Origin: Marinobacter sp.
Lineage (GTDB): Bacteria; Pseudomonadota; Gammaproteobacteria; Pseudomonadales; Oleiphilaceae
NCBI GenBank assembly: GCA_014359475.1
Contig: JACIZI010000006.1
Location: forward strand, 1 to 64,000
Direction of reading: 5' to 3'
Length of the DNA: 64,000 nt
The position numbers and the translations under genes are program-made. Each line of letters opens with the position of its first letter. The first letter of the stretch is position 1. This document shows, one piece after another, positions 8,003 to 17,235 of this stretch. A model generated the notes under the pieces. That model saw only the letters and a list, made by a program, of their open reading frames with translations, was not told the DNA's origin and did not search any database.

Positions 8003-9060
8003 GGCAGGCGGCCTTCAACGCCCTCGACCAGAAAGTCCATCTTCTCTGTTTCCTGGAGCGTCATGGTATCGCCCTCCGCAACGATCACCTTGCCATCCTG
8101 GCCGGTGATGGGGCCGGCCCATACCTGGTACTCCTCATCCATGATCATCTGCCGGCGTTCCTCGACTTCGGCGATGGTGTCATCACTGACGGCGCTGCCG
8201 AAATCACTGAGCTGGGCTGCACCGGTCAGCAGATCACCACGCAGGTGTTGCGACTCCCAGGTGCCGTCTTCGACGGATTCGACGATGTCCACCATCATCG
8301 GTCCCCAGTTCCAGACCGCGCCAACCAGCCAGCCCTCCGGGGCGAACTTGCTGGCATCGGCATGATAGCCCACAGAGTAAACACCACGCTCTTCCGCCAC
8401 CTGAACGTAGTTGATGGGCGAATCCACGTGACCAGTCAGCACATCGGCACCATTGTCGATCAGCGCTTCTGCCGCCTCGGATTCCTTACTGGGATCAGAC
8501 CAGCCGGAAGTCCAGATTACTGACGTGGTGACCTCAGGGTTCACGCTGCGAGCGCCCCGGGTAAAGGCGTTGATGTTGCGCAGAACCTGCGGAATCGGGT
8601 GGGCCGCGATAAAGCCCAGTTTATTGGTTTCAGTGGTCATCCCCGCTGCTATGCCGGCCAGGTACATGGCCTGGTCGATCTCGGCAAAGTAGGTCATGAG
8701 GTTGTCGGAGGTCTTGAGACCACCGGAGTGGGCGAAGTGCACATCCGGATACTTCTCCGCCACTTTCAGGGCGTGGTCGAGGTAGCCGTAGCTGGTGGGG
8801 AACACGATCTCCACACCGGAGCGGATCATGCGCTCCATGACCCGTTGCACATCGGCGTTTTCGGGGATGTTCTCGAAGTAAAGGGTTTCCACGTCCTCGA
8901 GATGTTCTTCGAGATAGAGTCGTCCCTGGTCCTGGGCGTAGTTATAGCCATAGTCGGATTTGGGGCCCACGTAGACGAAGCCGACCTTGGTCTCGGCCAT
9001 GGCGGAGATGCTGGTGGCCAGCAGCGTTGAGGCGAGCAGGATGCTGAGTGGTTTTTTCAT
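7999..9060 (-). CDS. BMP-family substrate-binding protein, system A
   Basis: This 353-residue periplasmic protein has a signal peptide (MKKPLSILLASTLLATSISAMA). Its BMP/PnrA-like fold is visible in TKVGFVYVGPKSDYGYNYA, PTSYGYLDHALKVAEKYPDVHFAHSGG and AGIAAGMTTETNKLGFIAAHP. This family binds nucleosides or purine-like ligands. AtzT of the cyanuric acid transporter also belongs to it. It is the last transporter gene of system A and is translationally joined to the cysteine hydrolase at 7289-8002. The ligand probably feeds that hydrolase or a ring-opening step. Confidence 0.87.
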   Translation of the reverse strand: MKKPLSILLASTLLATSISAMAETKVGFVYVGPKSDYGYNYAQDQGRLYLEEHLEDVETLYFENIPENADVQRVMERMIRSGVEIVFPTSYGYLDHALKVAEKYPDVHFAHSGGLKTSDNLMTYFAEIDQAMYLAGIAAGMTTETNKLGFIAAHPIPQVLRNINAFTRGARSVNPEVTTSVIWTSGWSDPSKESEAAEALIDNGADVLTGHVDSPINYVQVAEERGVYSVGYHADASKFAPEGWLVGAVWNWGPMMVDIVESVEDGTWESQHLRGDLLTGAAQLSDFGSAVSDDTIAEVEERRQMIMDEEYQVWAGPITGQDGKVIVAEGDTMTLQETEKMDFLVEGVEGRLP

Positions 9061-9120
9061 GAGTATTGCTCCGGTTTGTGTTGAGCGTTAGTGGTTAGAG
9101 TGTGCATTCAGAATCTACCG

Positions 9121-10050
9121 TCAGCTATTTGTGAACACGGCCTTCAGGCCCATGGGCATGCCGCCACCTCCGGCTTTGAGGCCCCGGAAGCTGAGCATCA
9201 GCACCACCAGGGGGATCAGATAGGGCAGGGTGGCCAGCAGGTACTGGGAGACATCGACGCCCCAGGATTGCAGGCGCAGGTTGAGGGCCTCGGAGACCCC
9301 GAACAGCAGGGCGGCCGGCAGGGCGTACCAGGGATTCCAGCGGGCGACGATCACCAGTCCGACCGCGACCAGGCCGCGCCCGGCGGTCATGTGTTCGACC
9401 CAGTTGGAGGTGTAGTCAACCGCGAGGGCGGCACCGGCGAAGCCGGACATGAGTCCGCCAAAGACAATGGCCGCAAACTGGTAAGGTACCGGGCTGTGTC
9501 CAAGGTTGCGGGTGATCTCGGACGATTCGCCGACGGAGCGCCAGTGCAGCCCGCTGCGGGTTCGATAAAGGAACAGGGAAATCACCGGAATACTGATCAG
9601 GGTAAGCAGAACAGTAGGTGTGGTGGCCCCGAGGAACCGTCCGATCAGCGGAATGCTGCCGATGCCTGAACCCCCGAAGCTGTCAAAGCTGTTGATCTTT
9701 TCGCCCACGAAGGGAATGCCATAGTAGGCGCTGAGGCCTCCCCCCAGGATCATGACGGCAATGCCGCTGGCTATCTGATTGGCACCACAGCCCAGTACCA
9801 GCACCACATGTACCAGTGACAGCAATATGCCAGCACCGCAGGCGGCCACCACACCCAGCCATGGGTCACCGGTGATGGCGGTGACCGCAAAGCCGGTCAT
9901 GGCACCCATCAGCATCTGGCCCTCGACGCCCAGGTTAATGACACCGCTGCGCTGGGTCATGATTTCCCCCAGCACCACAGCCAGTACAGGTGTGGCACTC
10001 CTGAGGGCGGCAAACAGCAGGGACAGGACTTCGATGATGATCATTTCCAT
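9121..10050 (-). CDS. BMP-type ABC permease (YufQ/RbsC superfamily), system A
   Basis: This 309-residue polytopic inner-membrane protein has the motif VLGEIMTQRSGVINLGVEGQMLMGA, typical of nucleoside-type permeases of the BPD_transp_2 family. It has about eight hydrophobic segments. It pairs with the permease at 10091-11158 to form the heterodimeric channel of system A, and lies 60 bp upstream of the binding-protein gene. Confidence 0.88.
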   Translation of the reverse strand: MEMIIIEVLSLLFAALRSATPVLAVVLGEIMTQRSGVINLGVEGQMLMGAMTGFAVTAITGDPWLGVVAACGAGILLSLVHVVLVLGCGANQIASGIAVMILGGGLSAYYGIPFVGEKINSFDSFGGSGIGSIPLIGRFLGATTPTVLLTLISIPVISLFLYRTRSGLHWRSVGESSEITRNLGHSPVPYQFAAIVFGGLMSGFAGAALAVDYTSNWVEHMTAGRGLVAVGLVIVARWNPWYALPAALLFGVSEALNLRLQSWGVDVSQYLLATLPYLIPLVVLMLSFRGLKAGGGGMPMGLKAVFTNS

Positions 10051-10090
10051 GTCGGAATCCTTTGCCAGTCAGCGAGGTAGTGAGGGTGGG

Positions 10091-11158
10091 TCATGCCATC
10101 GTCCTCCGGCGCCAGAGTCCGCCCACGGCGAGCACAATAATGAACAGCACGGCCTGGAGAATGTCGGCGCTGGCTTTCGGAAGCTGGGCGTAGAGCTGCA
10201 GTGAGTCTGCCGATGCCATCAGGCCACCCATCAGGATGGACAGCGGTATGATGCGCAGGAAATGCTGCCCCGACAGCCAAGCCACCAGGAATCCGGTCAG
10301 GCCGTAGCCGGTGGCAAGACCGTCCTGCAGCCGGTTCTGGATGACCGATGCTTCGGCGATGCCGGCCAGCCCCGCCAGCAGGCCGCCAATGGCCATCACG
10401 AGCAGAACGTTCTTCTCATAGGAGATGCCGGCGGTTGCGCCGACCCGCGGATTGCTGCGGCTGACCTGAAGGCCCAGCCCCCAGCGGCTTCGGGTTACCA
10501 GCACGTGCAGGATCATCGCCGCCACAATGCCGAACACCAGCCCCATATGGACCCGGGTATCGAAGAACGTGGGCAGGATGGCGCCCTCGGGGAATTCCAC
10601 GGTGGACGGCCAGCCCAGGGAATTCGGGTTCTTCCAGGGGCCGTGGACCACAAAGCTGACCATCAGAATGCCCACATAGTTGAGCAGCAGCGTGGAGATG
10701 GTTTCATTGACCCCCAGGCGGGTTTTCAGCAGTGCCGGCACAATCCCCCACACAGCGCCGCCGACCATGGCGCCGGCCAGCATCAGTGGCATCAGCAACC
10801 AGCCCGGCTGATCAAAGGCCAGCAGTACCGTGCCGGTGCCGAAAAGAGCGCCGAGATAGAGCTGTCCCTCGGCGCCCACACTGATCAGTCCCAGCCGGGC
10901 CGGCAATGCAATGGCAAGGGCGGTCAGCAGGATCGGGGAGGTTTTGACCAGGGTCTCGCTGAAGGAGTAGCCGTCGCCAAACCCGCCCCTGACCATTTCA
11001 AAAAACAGCCCTACAGGTTCCCGTCCGTTAATGGCGAAAAACGCCATTGATGCGGCCACAAAGGCCAGCACCATGATGGCCGCCGGCGTCCAGGGGCCGT
11101 TGAGAAGTCGTTTCAGTCCGGTGATGGGGCTGGTGGCAGCCGTTGTGGTCTGGTTCAT
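10091..11158 (-). CDS. BMP-type ABC permease (YufP superfamily), system A
   Basis: This 355-residue polytopic permease shows the matching motif ARLGLISVGAEGQLYLGALFG and the loop LKTRLGVNETISTLLLNYVGI seen in nucleoside/purine-type BMP transporters. It begins within the last codons of the ATPase gene (4-bp overlap) and is followed after 40 bp by the partner permease. It forms the inner-membrane pore of system A. Confidence 0.88.
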   Translation of the reverse strand: MNQTTTAATSPITGLKRLLNGPWTPAAIMVLAFVAASMAFFAINGREPVGLFFEMVRGGFGDGYSFSETLVKTSPILLTALAIALPARLGLISVGAEGQLYLGALFGTGTVLLAFDQPGWLLMPLMLAGAMVGGAVWGIVPALLKTRLGVNETISTLLLNYVGILMVSFVVHGPWKNPNSLGWPSTVEFPEGAILPTFFDTRVHMGLVFGIVAAMILHVLVTRSRWGLGLQVSRSNPRVGATAGISYEKNVLLVMAIGGLLAGLAGIAEASVIQNRLQDGLATGYGLTGFLVAWLSGQHFLRIIPLSILMGGLMASADSLQLYAQLPKASADILQAVLFIIVLAVGGLWRRRTMA

Positions 11159-12723
11159 CCTGACACTCCGGTCCGGGTCTCGACATTGGTATCCGGTGTG
11201 GGCGGTGTTTCATCGGACTGTTGCGAGGTCATGGCGCGGCCAATGTCGTAACGGTCGGCTTCCCGGGGATCAAAGATGCCCGCGATTTCGCCGCCCCGGA
11301 TCACCGCAATGCGATGGGCATACTCCATCAGGTCATCCAGGTCCTCGGAAATCCAGAGGATCGCGGCGCCTTCGGCTGCCTTGCGGAACAGCGCCTGATA
11401 AATATCGTGGGCAGCGCCTGCGTCCAGTCCCATGGTGGGGTAGGCGGCAACGATAAGATCTTTCTCATCCTTCAGTTCGCGACCCACCACCAGCTTCTGG
11501 AGGTTGCCGCCGGACAACTGGCCGGCCTTGAGATCCGGGTTGGGTGGGCGAACCTCGTAGTTTTCCAGGATGGATTCGGTGGTCGCTTTTTCCGGAGCCC
11601 AGTGGGGGAAGAACGACAGGTTTCGGAAATGGCTGAGTGCAACATTGACGGTGAGCGACAAGTCGGCGGCGACGGCGTTGACTGCCGGTTGCTCTGGTAT
11701 GTAGGACACCTGGCCGGAACTGGCGGGACTGCGGGAAGCGGATTGCAGGGTAACCCCGTCAATGATGACATCACCCGCGGACAGTCGGGCCAGCCCCACC
11801 AGCGCATCCGCCAGCAGGTGCTGGCCGTTGCCGGACACGCCGGCGATGCCGAGAATCTCCCCCGGTCTGAGTTCCAGATTAATGCCCCGGATCGACTGCA
11901 ATCCCTGGCTGGCGGCCAGGTCGCGAATCAGTACTTTTGCCGGTTGCCTGGTCACGGAGTCATGGGGCGGAGTGGTCACCGGCGCGCGGTCGACGCGCTC
12001 ACCCATCATCATCTGCACCAGGGAGACCTCGGTACAGTCATCCCGCTCAAGTGTGTTAATCAGCTTGCCGTTGCGCATCACCACCACCCGGTCGGCGCAG
12101 GCCATGACATCTTCCATCTTGTGGGTGATCAGGACCACGCTGCGGCCGCCTTCGGCCAGTTTGCGGATCATGCCCCACAGGCGTTCCGCTTCCTGGGGCG
12201 GCAGTACCGAGGTCGGCTCGTCGAGGATCAGCACCCGGGCGTTCAGGTTCAGTACCTTGATCAGTTCCAGCAGCTGGCGCTGGCCGACCGAAAGGTCGCG
12301 CACCAGTGTGTGCGGGGCGAGCCCCGGCGCCAGCTCATGCAGGTAATCCAGTATCTGGCCAGAGCGTGCGGCGGATGTCTCGAACAGGTGGCGGAAGGTC
12401 CAGAAGGGCGCCCGGGGATAGGCCAGCAGCAGGTTGTCTAGCACCGACAGGGCGGGAATCAGGCTAAACTGCTGGAACACCATGCCAATGCCCAGCGACA
12501 TGGCCTTCTGGGGTGAATGGATGCTGGTTTCCTTGCCGTCGACGAGTATGGCGCCATCATCCGGAGGGTAGAGGCCAAAGAGCATTTTCATGAGGGTGCT
12601 CTTGCCGGCCCCATTCTCACCAAGAAGGGCAACCACCTCGCCTTCACGGATATCCAGGGAAACGCCATCGTTCGCCGTGATGTCGCCGAACCGCTTGCTG
12701 ACATTGTAGAGCTCGATGTGCAT
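11155..12723 (-). CDS. two-domain ABC ATPase (YufO/RbsA type), system A
   Basis: This 522-residue protein has two fused nucleotide-binding domains. The first has Walker A (GENGAGKST), signature (LSVGQRQ) and Walker B (LILDEPTSVL). The second is degenerate, with GVSGNGQHLL at the Walker A position and LSGGNLQKLVVGREL as signature, as is usual in BMP-type importers. I chose the ATG at 12723. A sigma-54 promoter at 12770-12785 would start transcription near 12759, leaving no room for the upstream ATGs at 12774 and 12762. It is the first gene of the system A operon. Confidence 0.88.
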   Translation of the reverse strand: MHIELYNVSKRFGDITANDGVSLDIREGEVVALLGENGAGKSTLMKMLFGLYPPDDGAILVDGKETSIHSPQKAMSLGIGMVFQQFSLIPALSVLDNLLLAYPRAPFWTFRHLFETSAARSGQILDYLHELAPGLAPHTLVRDLSVGQRQLLELIKVLNLNARVLILDEPTSVLPPQEAERLWGMIRKLAEGGRSVVLITHKMEDVMACADRVVVMRNGKLINTLERDDCTEVSLVQMMMGERVDRAPVTTPPHDSVTRQPAKVLIRDLAASQGLQSIRGINLELRPGEILGIAGVSGNGQHLLADALVGLARLSAGDVIIDGVTLQSASRSPASSGQVSYIPEQPAVNAVAADLSLTVNVALSHFRNLSFFPHWAPEKATTESILENYEVRPPNPDLKAGQLSGGNLQKLVVGRELKDEKDLIVAAYPTMGLDAGAAHDIYQALFRKAAEGAAILWISEDLDDLMEYAHRIAVIRGGEIAGIFDPREADRYDIGRAMTSQQSDETPPTPDTNVETRTGVSG

Positions 12724-12769
12724 GGTCTCCGGACCTTTGGCTGGAGTGGGTTGCTGTTGCATGCAAGTT

Positions 12770-12785
12770 TGCATGGATCATGCCA
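12770..12785 (-). promoter_or_regulatory. sigma-54 promoter of the system A operon
   Basis: The minus strand reads TGGCATGATCCATGCA, with invariant GG and GC ten bases apart. The ATPase start at 12723 lies about 35 bp past the predicted transcription start. An NtrC-like half-palindrome lies upstream at 12904-12918. Confidence 0.6.
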
Positions 12786-12812
12786 GGCGGGGATGAGGCC
12801 TGAGGAGTCCCC

Positions 12813-12853
12813 CTTCTTTCAGGACATAAAAGCACCTGTTGTCCTGAAAGAAG
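12813..12853. promoter_or_regulatory. 13-bp perfect inverted repeat, possible operator or RNA hairpin
   Basis: CTTCTTTCAGGAC (12813-12825) and GTCCTGAAAGAAG (12841-12853) are exact complements around a 15-base loop. It lies between system A and the GntR gene, upstream of the predicted sigma-54 promoter. It is therefore more likely a regulator site than a leader hairpin. The adjacent GntR protein is the obvious candidate ligand, but this is unproven. Confidence 0.55.
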
Positions 12854-12903
12854 CATTTGGCGGGGAATTTGTGCGCACAGATATGGAGCGAAAAAACCCC
12901 TGG

Positions 12904-12918
12904 CGCACTATGATCGGG
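12904..12918. promoter_or_regulatory. NtrC-like enhancer site
   Basis: The sequence is GCAC, seven bases, then GGGC, seven of eight positions of the NtrC core GCAC-N7-GTGC. It lies about 120 bp upstream of the system A sigma-54 promoter, a usual enhancer distance. Confidence 0.35.
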
Positions 12919-13014
12919 CTGAATTTGCGGCGCATTGAGCATCTGAATTCGTTGAAATCATCGTCAATCCGAATATGATGTATGCAACAGGGAGAAAACT
13001 TCAGGAGGTTTGGA

Positions 13015-13701
13015 GTGGTTTCAGGAAACCGCCAGTGGGTCGCTGACCGCATCTATGAGAGCTTGCGTTGCAGCATCATGAACTTCGAGCTGTATCCGGG
13101 CTCCCGGGTAACGGAAACGGAGCTGGCACAGCGCTTCGACGTCAGTCGTACGCCAATCAGGGAGGCGCTCCAACGGCTTGCGGTAGAGGGTTACCTGACC
13201 ATTCGGCCGAAGCACGGGTGTTACATACGCAACCTGGACGTCTTCGAACTGGCGGAGTATTACGATGTCCGTGTCGGGCTGGAAGTGGAAGCCGTTGAGC
13301 TGATGGGGCGCCGTATCCCCTACCGGGACCTGGCAGCGCTGGCGGAGGACTGGAACCCTGAGCATCTGAAGTATGGGGATGAAGGGACCGAGGCGCTCAA
13401 GGATGCTGAAGAGGATTTCCACATCCGCCTTGCCGAGCTGAGTGGCAACCCGATCCTTGTCCAGTACCTGCGCGACGTCAACAACCACATCCGCATTCTC
13501 CGCCGGCTGGGTTTTCCGGACCAGGATGCCGTGATCAGCACCTATCAGGAGCATTACGAGATCTGCCAGAGCATCCTGACAAACGATATTCCCAAGGCCT
13601 GCCGACTGCTTCGTACGCATATTCATGCCAGCCAGGCCAAAGGTAGGGAAGTGACCCTCGCGCAGCTGGAAATCCACCGACGTCGCGCCACTGGCGGCTG
13701 A
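13015..13701 (+). CDS. GntR-family (FadR/FCD subgroup) regulator
   Basis: This 228-residue regulator has an N-terminal winged helix at about residues 8-72 (VTETELAQRFDVSRTPIREALQRL) and a C-terminal FCD ligand-binding domain with candidate metal-binding His residues (about H133, H179, H201). I chose the GTG at 13015 because a perfect AGGAGG lies six bases before it. An ATG at 12982 would add 11 residues. It is transcribed away from the system A operon and just before the formamidase gene, so it may control either or both. The effector is unknown. Confidence 0.87.
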   Translation: MVSGNRQWVADRIYESLRCSIMNFELYPGSRVTETELAQRFDVSRTPIREALQRLAVEGYLTIRPKHGCYIRNLDVFELAEYYDVRVGLEVEAVELMGRRIPYRDLAALAEDWNPEHLKYGDEGTEALKDAEEDFHIRLAELSGNPILVQYLRDVNNHIRILRRLGFPDQDAVISTYQEHYEICQSILTNDIPKACRLLRTHIHASQAKGREVTLAQLEIHRRRATGG

Positions 13702-13709
13702 TATCCCCC

Positions 13710-13725
13710 TGGCACGGAACCTGCT
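13710..13725 (+). promoter_or_regulatory. sigma-54 promoter of the formamidase gene
   Basis: TGGCACGGAACCTGCT matches the -24/-12 consensus almost perfectly (TGGCACG, N4, then CTGCT). It lies 37 bp upstream of the ATG at 13762. It implies nitrogen-dependent transcription separate from the GntR gene. Confidence 0.7.
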
Positions 13726-13761
13726 GAGGTAGCCGGTACACATTCGAACCGGAGAATTAGC

Positions 13762-14763
13762 ATGAGTGGTCTTGGTGGACTGAACAAATCACCGTCTGGC
13801 GTTGTCATCGGCCTGGTCCAGTTGCAGTTGCCGGATGTTTCAACCCCAGAACAGCTGGCGGACCAGACCCGCCGGGTTTGCGATCTGGTGGGCAAGGCCC
13901 GTCGTCAGTCACCGGTGATGGATCTCGTGGTCTTTCCCGAATATTGCCTGCATGGCCTTTCCATGAACATTGATCCGGCCATTATGTGCGAGCGGGATGG
14001 TCCCGAGATGGCGGCCTTCCGGGAAGCCTGTCGGGAGCACGATATCTGGGGCTGCTTCTCGATCATGGAAAACAACCCCGGCGGTAACCCCTATAACACC
14101 GGCGTGATCATCGACAATACCGGCGACGTGAAGCTCTTCTACAGGAAGCTGCATCCCTGGGTTCCGGTGGAACCCTGGGAGCCTGGCAATCTCGGTATTC
14201 CCGTTTGCGAAGGCCCGAATGGCAGTACCCTCGCCCTGGCAATATGCCACGACGGCATGTTCCCGGAAGTCGCCCGTGAGTGCGCCTACAAGGGCGCCAA
14301 CATCATGTTGCGGACGGCGGGTTACACCGCTCCTATCCGCCACTCCTGGAAGATCACCAACCAGGCAAACGCCTTCTGCAACCTGATGGTGACCGCCAAT
14401 GTCTGCCTGGCCGGTACGGACGGCACCTTTAATTCCATGGGTGAAGGCATGGTGGTGAATTTTGATGGTGTGCCGCTGGTGGAGGGCAACGGACTGGTGG
14501 ATGAGATTATCACCGCCGAAGTGCGACCGGATCTGGTGGACGAGGCCCGTATCCACTGGGGAGTCGAGAACAACATCTATCAGCTTGGTCACCGCGGGTA
14601 TGTGGCGGTGAAAGGCGGTGCCCGGGACTGCCCATACACCTTCATGCAGGATATGGTGCGCGGGGAATATCGGCTGCCCTGGGACGACGATGTGAAAGTG
14701 GTGGATGGTCGGGATTTCGGCTTTGAGCCGCCGGTACGTGAGTACACTCAGGATCAGCAATAG
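13762..14763 (+). CDS. amiF: formamidase (nitrilase superfamily)
   Basis: This 333-residue cytoplasmic amidase probably hydrolyses formamide to formate and ammonia. The Glu-Lys-Cys triad is E60 (VVFPEYCLHG), K129 (FYRKLHPW) and C162 (AICHDGMFPE). The length, the position of E60 and the Lys-Cys spacing agree with the AmiF formamidases. The protein starts at the ATG after GGAG. It has its own sigma-54 promoter, and a GC-rich hairpin follows the gene. In this locus it probably releases ammonia from formamide made by heterocycle breakdown. An aliphatic amidase (AmiE) is the alternative, but the length and motif order favour AmiF. Confidence 0.88.
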   Translation: MSGLGGLNKSPSGVVIGLVQLQLPDVSTPEQLADQTRRVCDLVGKARRQSPVMDLVVFPEYCLHGLSMNIDPAIMCERDGPEMAAFREACREHDIWGCFSIMENNPGGNPYNTGVIIDNTGDVKLFYRKLHPWVPVEPWEPGNLGIPVCEGPNGSTLALAICHDGMFPEVARECAYKGANIMLRTAGYTAPIRHSWKITNQANAFCNLMVTANVCLAGTDGTFNSMGEGMVVNFDGVPLVEGNGLVDEIITAEVRPDLVDEARIHWGVENNIYQLGHRGYVAVKGGARDCPYTFMQDMVRGEYRLPWDDDVKVVDGRDFGFEPPVREYTQDQQ

Positions 14764-14772
14764 CGTGTGGCC

Positions 14773-14800
14773 GGGCCGGGGCTGATCCCGGCCCTTTGCT
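14773..14800. terminator. GC-rich hairpin between convergent genes
   Basis: GGGCCGGG (14773-14780) and CCCGGCCC (14787-14794) form an 8-bp stem with a six-base loop, followed by TTTGCT. A second stem, CGGACCC/GGGTCCG (14805-14833), follows. They separate the formamidase gene (plus) from the system B operon end (minus). Confidence 0.55.
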
Positions 14801-14838
14801 GTCGCGGACCCGATAGTCGCTGAAGTGGGTCCGTCCTA

Positions 14839-15480
14839 TCAGCTCTGGTTCTGCAGTCTCTGCCGCATCTGCTCCATGGTCGCCACCTCGGCAAACTCGT
14901 AGGCAAAAGTCGTCAGGGCCACCTTCTGAACTTCCTCCGCCGAAACGGTGCCCCAGCCCAGATCCGGATAGGACATGGCGGCATTGGCATCGCTGATGGC
15001 GATAACCTTGTACTCCCGGTGCACGGCATCGCGAATGGTGGTATCACAGCAGACATTGGTCACGGTGCCGCAGACCATCAGTGTGTCCACATCCCGCGAC
15101 CGCAGCACGGTGTCCAGATCGGTGCCGTGGAAGCCACTGTAAAACAGCTTGTCCACCACAATATCCCCTGGCTTGGGCGCCAGTTCGTCAATGATTTCCA
15201 CGTACGGGTTGCTGCGGGCCAGTACCTTGTCCACGTCCGGATACAGATCGCGCATCCTGCCAGTATCACTGCCATCGCCACGGACAATGTGTCTCAGATA
15301 GACAACCGGCACACCCATGCCGCGACAGGTGGCTGCCAGTTCCCGAATGGCAGGCACGATGTCAGCCGTGGACGGCACATACAGGGTCCCGTCCGGGTCA
15401 CAGAACACTTTCTGCATATCCACGATGACCAGGGCGGTGCGATCCCTCGTTGTCGGCCAGGGCTGCTGGAGCTTGGGCAT
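14839..15480 (-). CDS. RutB-like isochorismatase-fold cysteine hydrolase
   Basis: This 213-residue amidohydrolase has triad candidates D21 (VIVDMQKVF), K111 (VVDKLFYSGF) and C144 (TNVCCDTT). It resembles ureidoacrylate and N-carbamoylsarcosine amidases more than the two BiuH-like proteins at 6587-8002. It is the last gene of the system B operon, 3 bp after the dehydrogenase. It probably cleaves a ureido or carbamoyl product of the imported nucleobase. The exact substrate is not readable from sequence. Confidence 0.8.
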   Translation of the reverse strand: MPKLQQPWPTTRDRTALVIVDMQKVFCDPDGTLYVPSTADIVPAIRELAATCRGMGVPVVYLRHIVRGDGSDTGRMRDLYPDVDKVLARSNPYVEIIDELAPKPGDIVVDKLFYSGFHGTDLDTVLRSRDVDTLMVCGTVTNVCCDTTIRDAVHREYKVIAISDANAAMSYPDLGWGTVSAEEVQKVALTTFAYEFAEVATMEQMRQRLQNQS

Positions 15481-15483
15481 CGT

Positions 15484-16272
<789 letters not shown>

Positions 16273-16306
16273 CTAACGGTGTGATGGAGCGGATAGGCGG
16301 TATCCG

Positions 16307-17233
16307 TCATGTGCGTTCCTCGCGGATGAACGGCGTACCCAGGTCGGCGGGCTGGCTGCTGGTGTCGCGTTTGCTGGCCGCTACCCAGATCATCACGCCC
16401 AGGGTGATGGCGTAGGGCGCCATGAACACGAAGTACTGGGACAGCTTGATGCCGGAAGCCGCCAGCTGTGGGATCAGTGCTTCAATGCAGCCGAACAGTA
16501 CGGCACCAGCCAGCGCCTTCCAGGGGGACCAGCGGGCGAATATCACCAGGGCGACCGCAATCCAGCCGCGACCGCCGGTCATATTGGCAATCCACAGTTT
16601 GGTGCTGAGTACTGAAATAAAGGCCCCGGCCAAGCCGATCAGGGCGGCGCCCACCACGATGGCAGCGAGCCGGTAGCCCAGCACCGGAATACCGGCCGCA
16701 TCGGAGGCCTGTGGGTTTTCACCTACTGCCCGCAACCGCAGGCCTGGCGTTGACCGGTACAGTGCCCAGACTGTGACCAGGAAAATGACCGGTGTGAGGT
16801 AGACCACGATGTTCTGCACGAAGAACCGACCCACATAGGGCAGTTCCGACAGCGGCCACAGGGCAATGGCATGGAGTCCCGGCACTGGCTGGTTGGTCCA
16901 ACCCATCAGGGTGCCCACCAGGGTGCTCAGCCCCTGGCAGAAAAACACCAGCACCAGTCCGGAGATGACCTGGTTGATGCGCATCACCAGCACCATCAGC
17001 GCAAACAGCAGTGACACCACGCTGGCGGCCATCATGGCCATGATCAGGGCAATCGCGTTCTGCTCGAACGTCAGGTAGGCTCCAATGCCGGCGACGGCAC
17101 CGACCAGCATCAGACCCTCGGCGCCGAGGGCAAGGACGCCGGATTTCTCGGTAATGATCAGCCCCAGGGCGGCAAGGGCGAAGGGCACGGCGAACTCGGG
17201 GATGTTGCCGATCCAGCTTGTAATCAGATCCAT
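16307..17233 (-). CDS. BMP-type ABC permease, system B (YufQ type)
   Basis: This 308-residue inner-membrane permease has LGLIITEKSGVLALGAEGLMLVGAVAG, the usual BMP-permease motif, and about eight hydrophobic stretches. It lies 2 bp after its partner permease gene and is homologous in position to the 9121-10050 gene of system A. Confidence 0.87.
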   Translation of the reverse strand: MDLITSWIGNIPEFAVPFALAALGLIITEKSGVLALGAEGLMLVGAVAGIGAYLTFEQNAIALIMAMMAASVVSLLFALMVLVMRINQVISGLVLVFFCQGLSTLVGTLMGWTNQPVPGLHAIALWPLSELPYVGRFFVQNIVVYLTPVIFLVTVWALYRSTPGLRLRAVGENPQASDAAGIPVLGYRLAAIVVGAALIGLAGAFISVLSTKLWIANMTGGRGWIAVALVIFARWSPWKALAGAVLFGCIEALIPQLAASGIKLSQYFVFMAPYAITLGVMIWVAASKRDTSSQPADLGTPFIREERT

Positions 17234-17235
17234 GG

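Noticed and set aside
11221-12441. 406-codon open frame on the plus strand
   Set aside because: It is antisense to the system A ATPase gene. The ATPase motifs on the other strand are intact.
12724-13014. Purine or xanthine riboswitch before system A
   Set aside because: The only strong structure is the 13-bp inverted repeat, which lies upstream of the predicted transcription start. No three-way-junction pattern was seen in the short leader.
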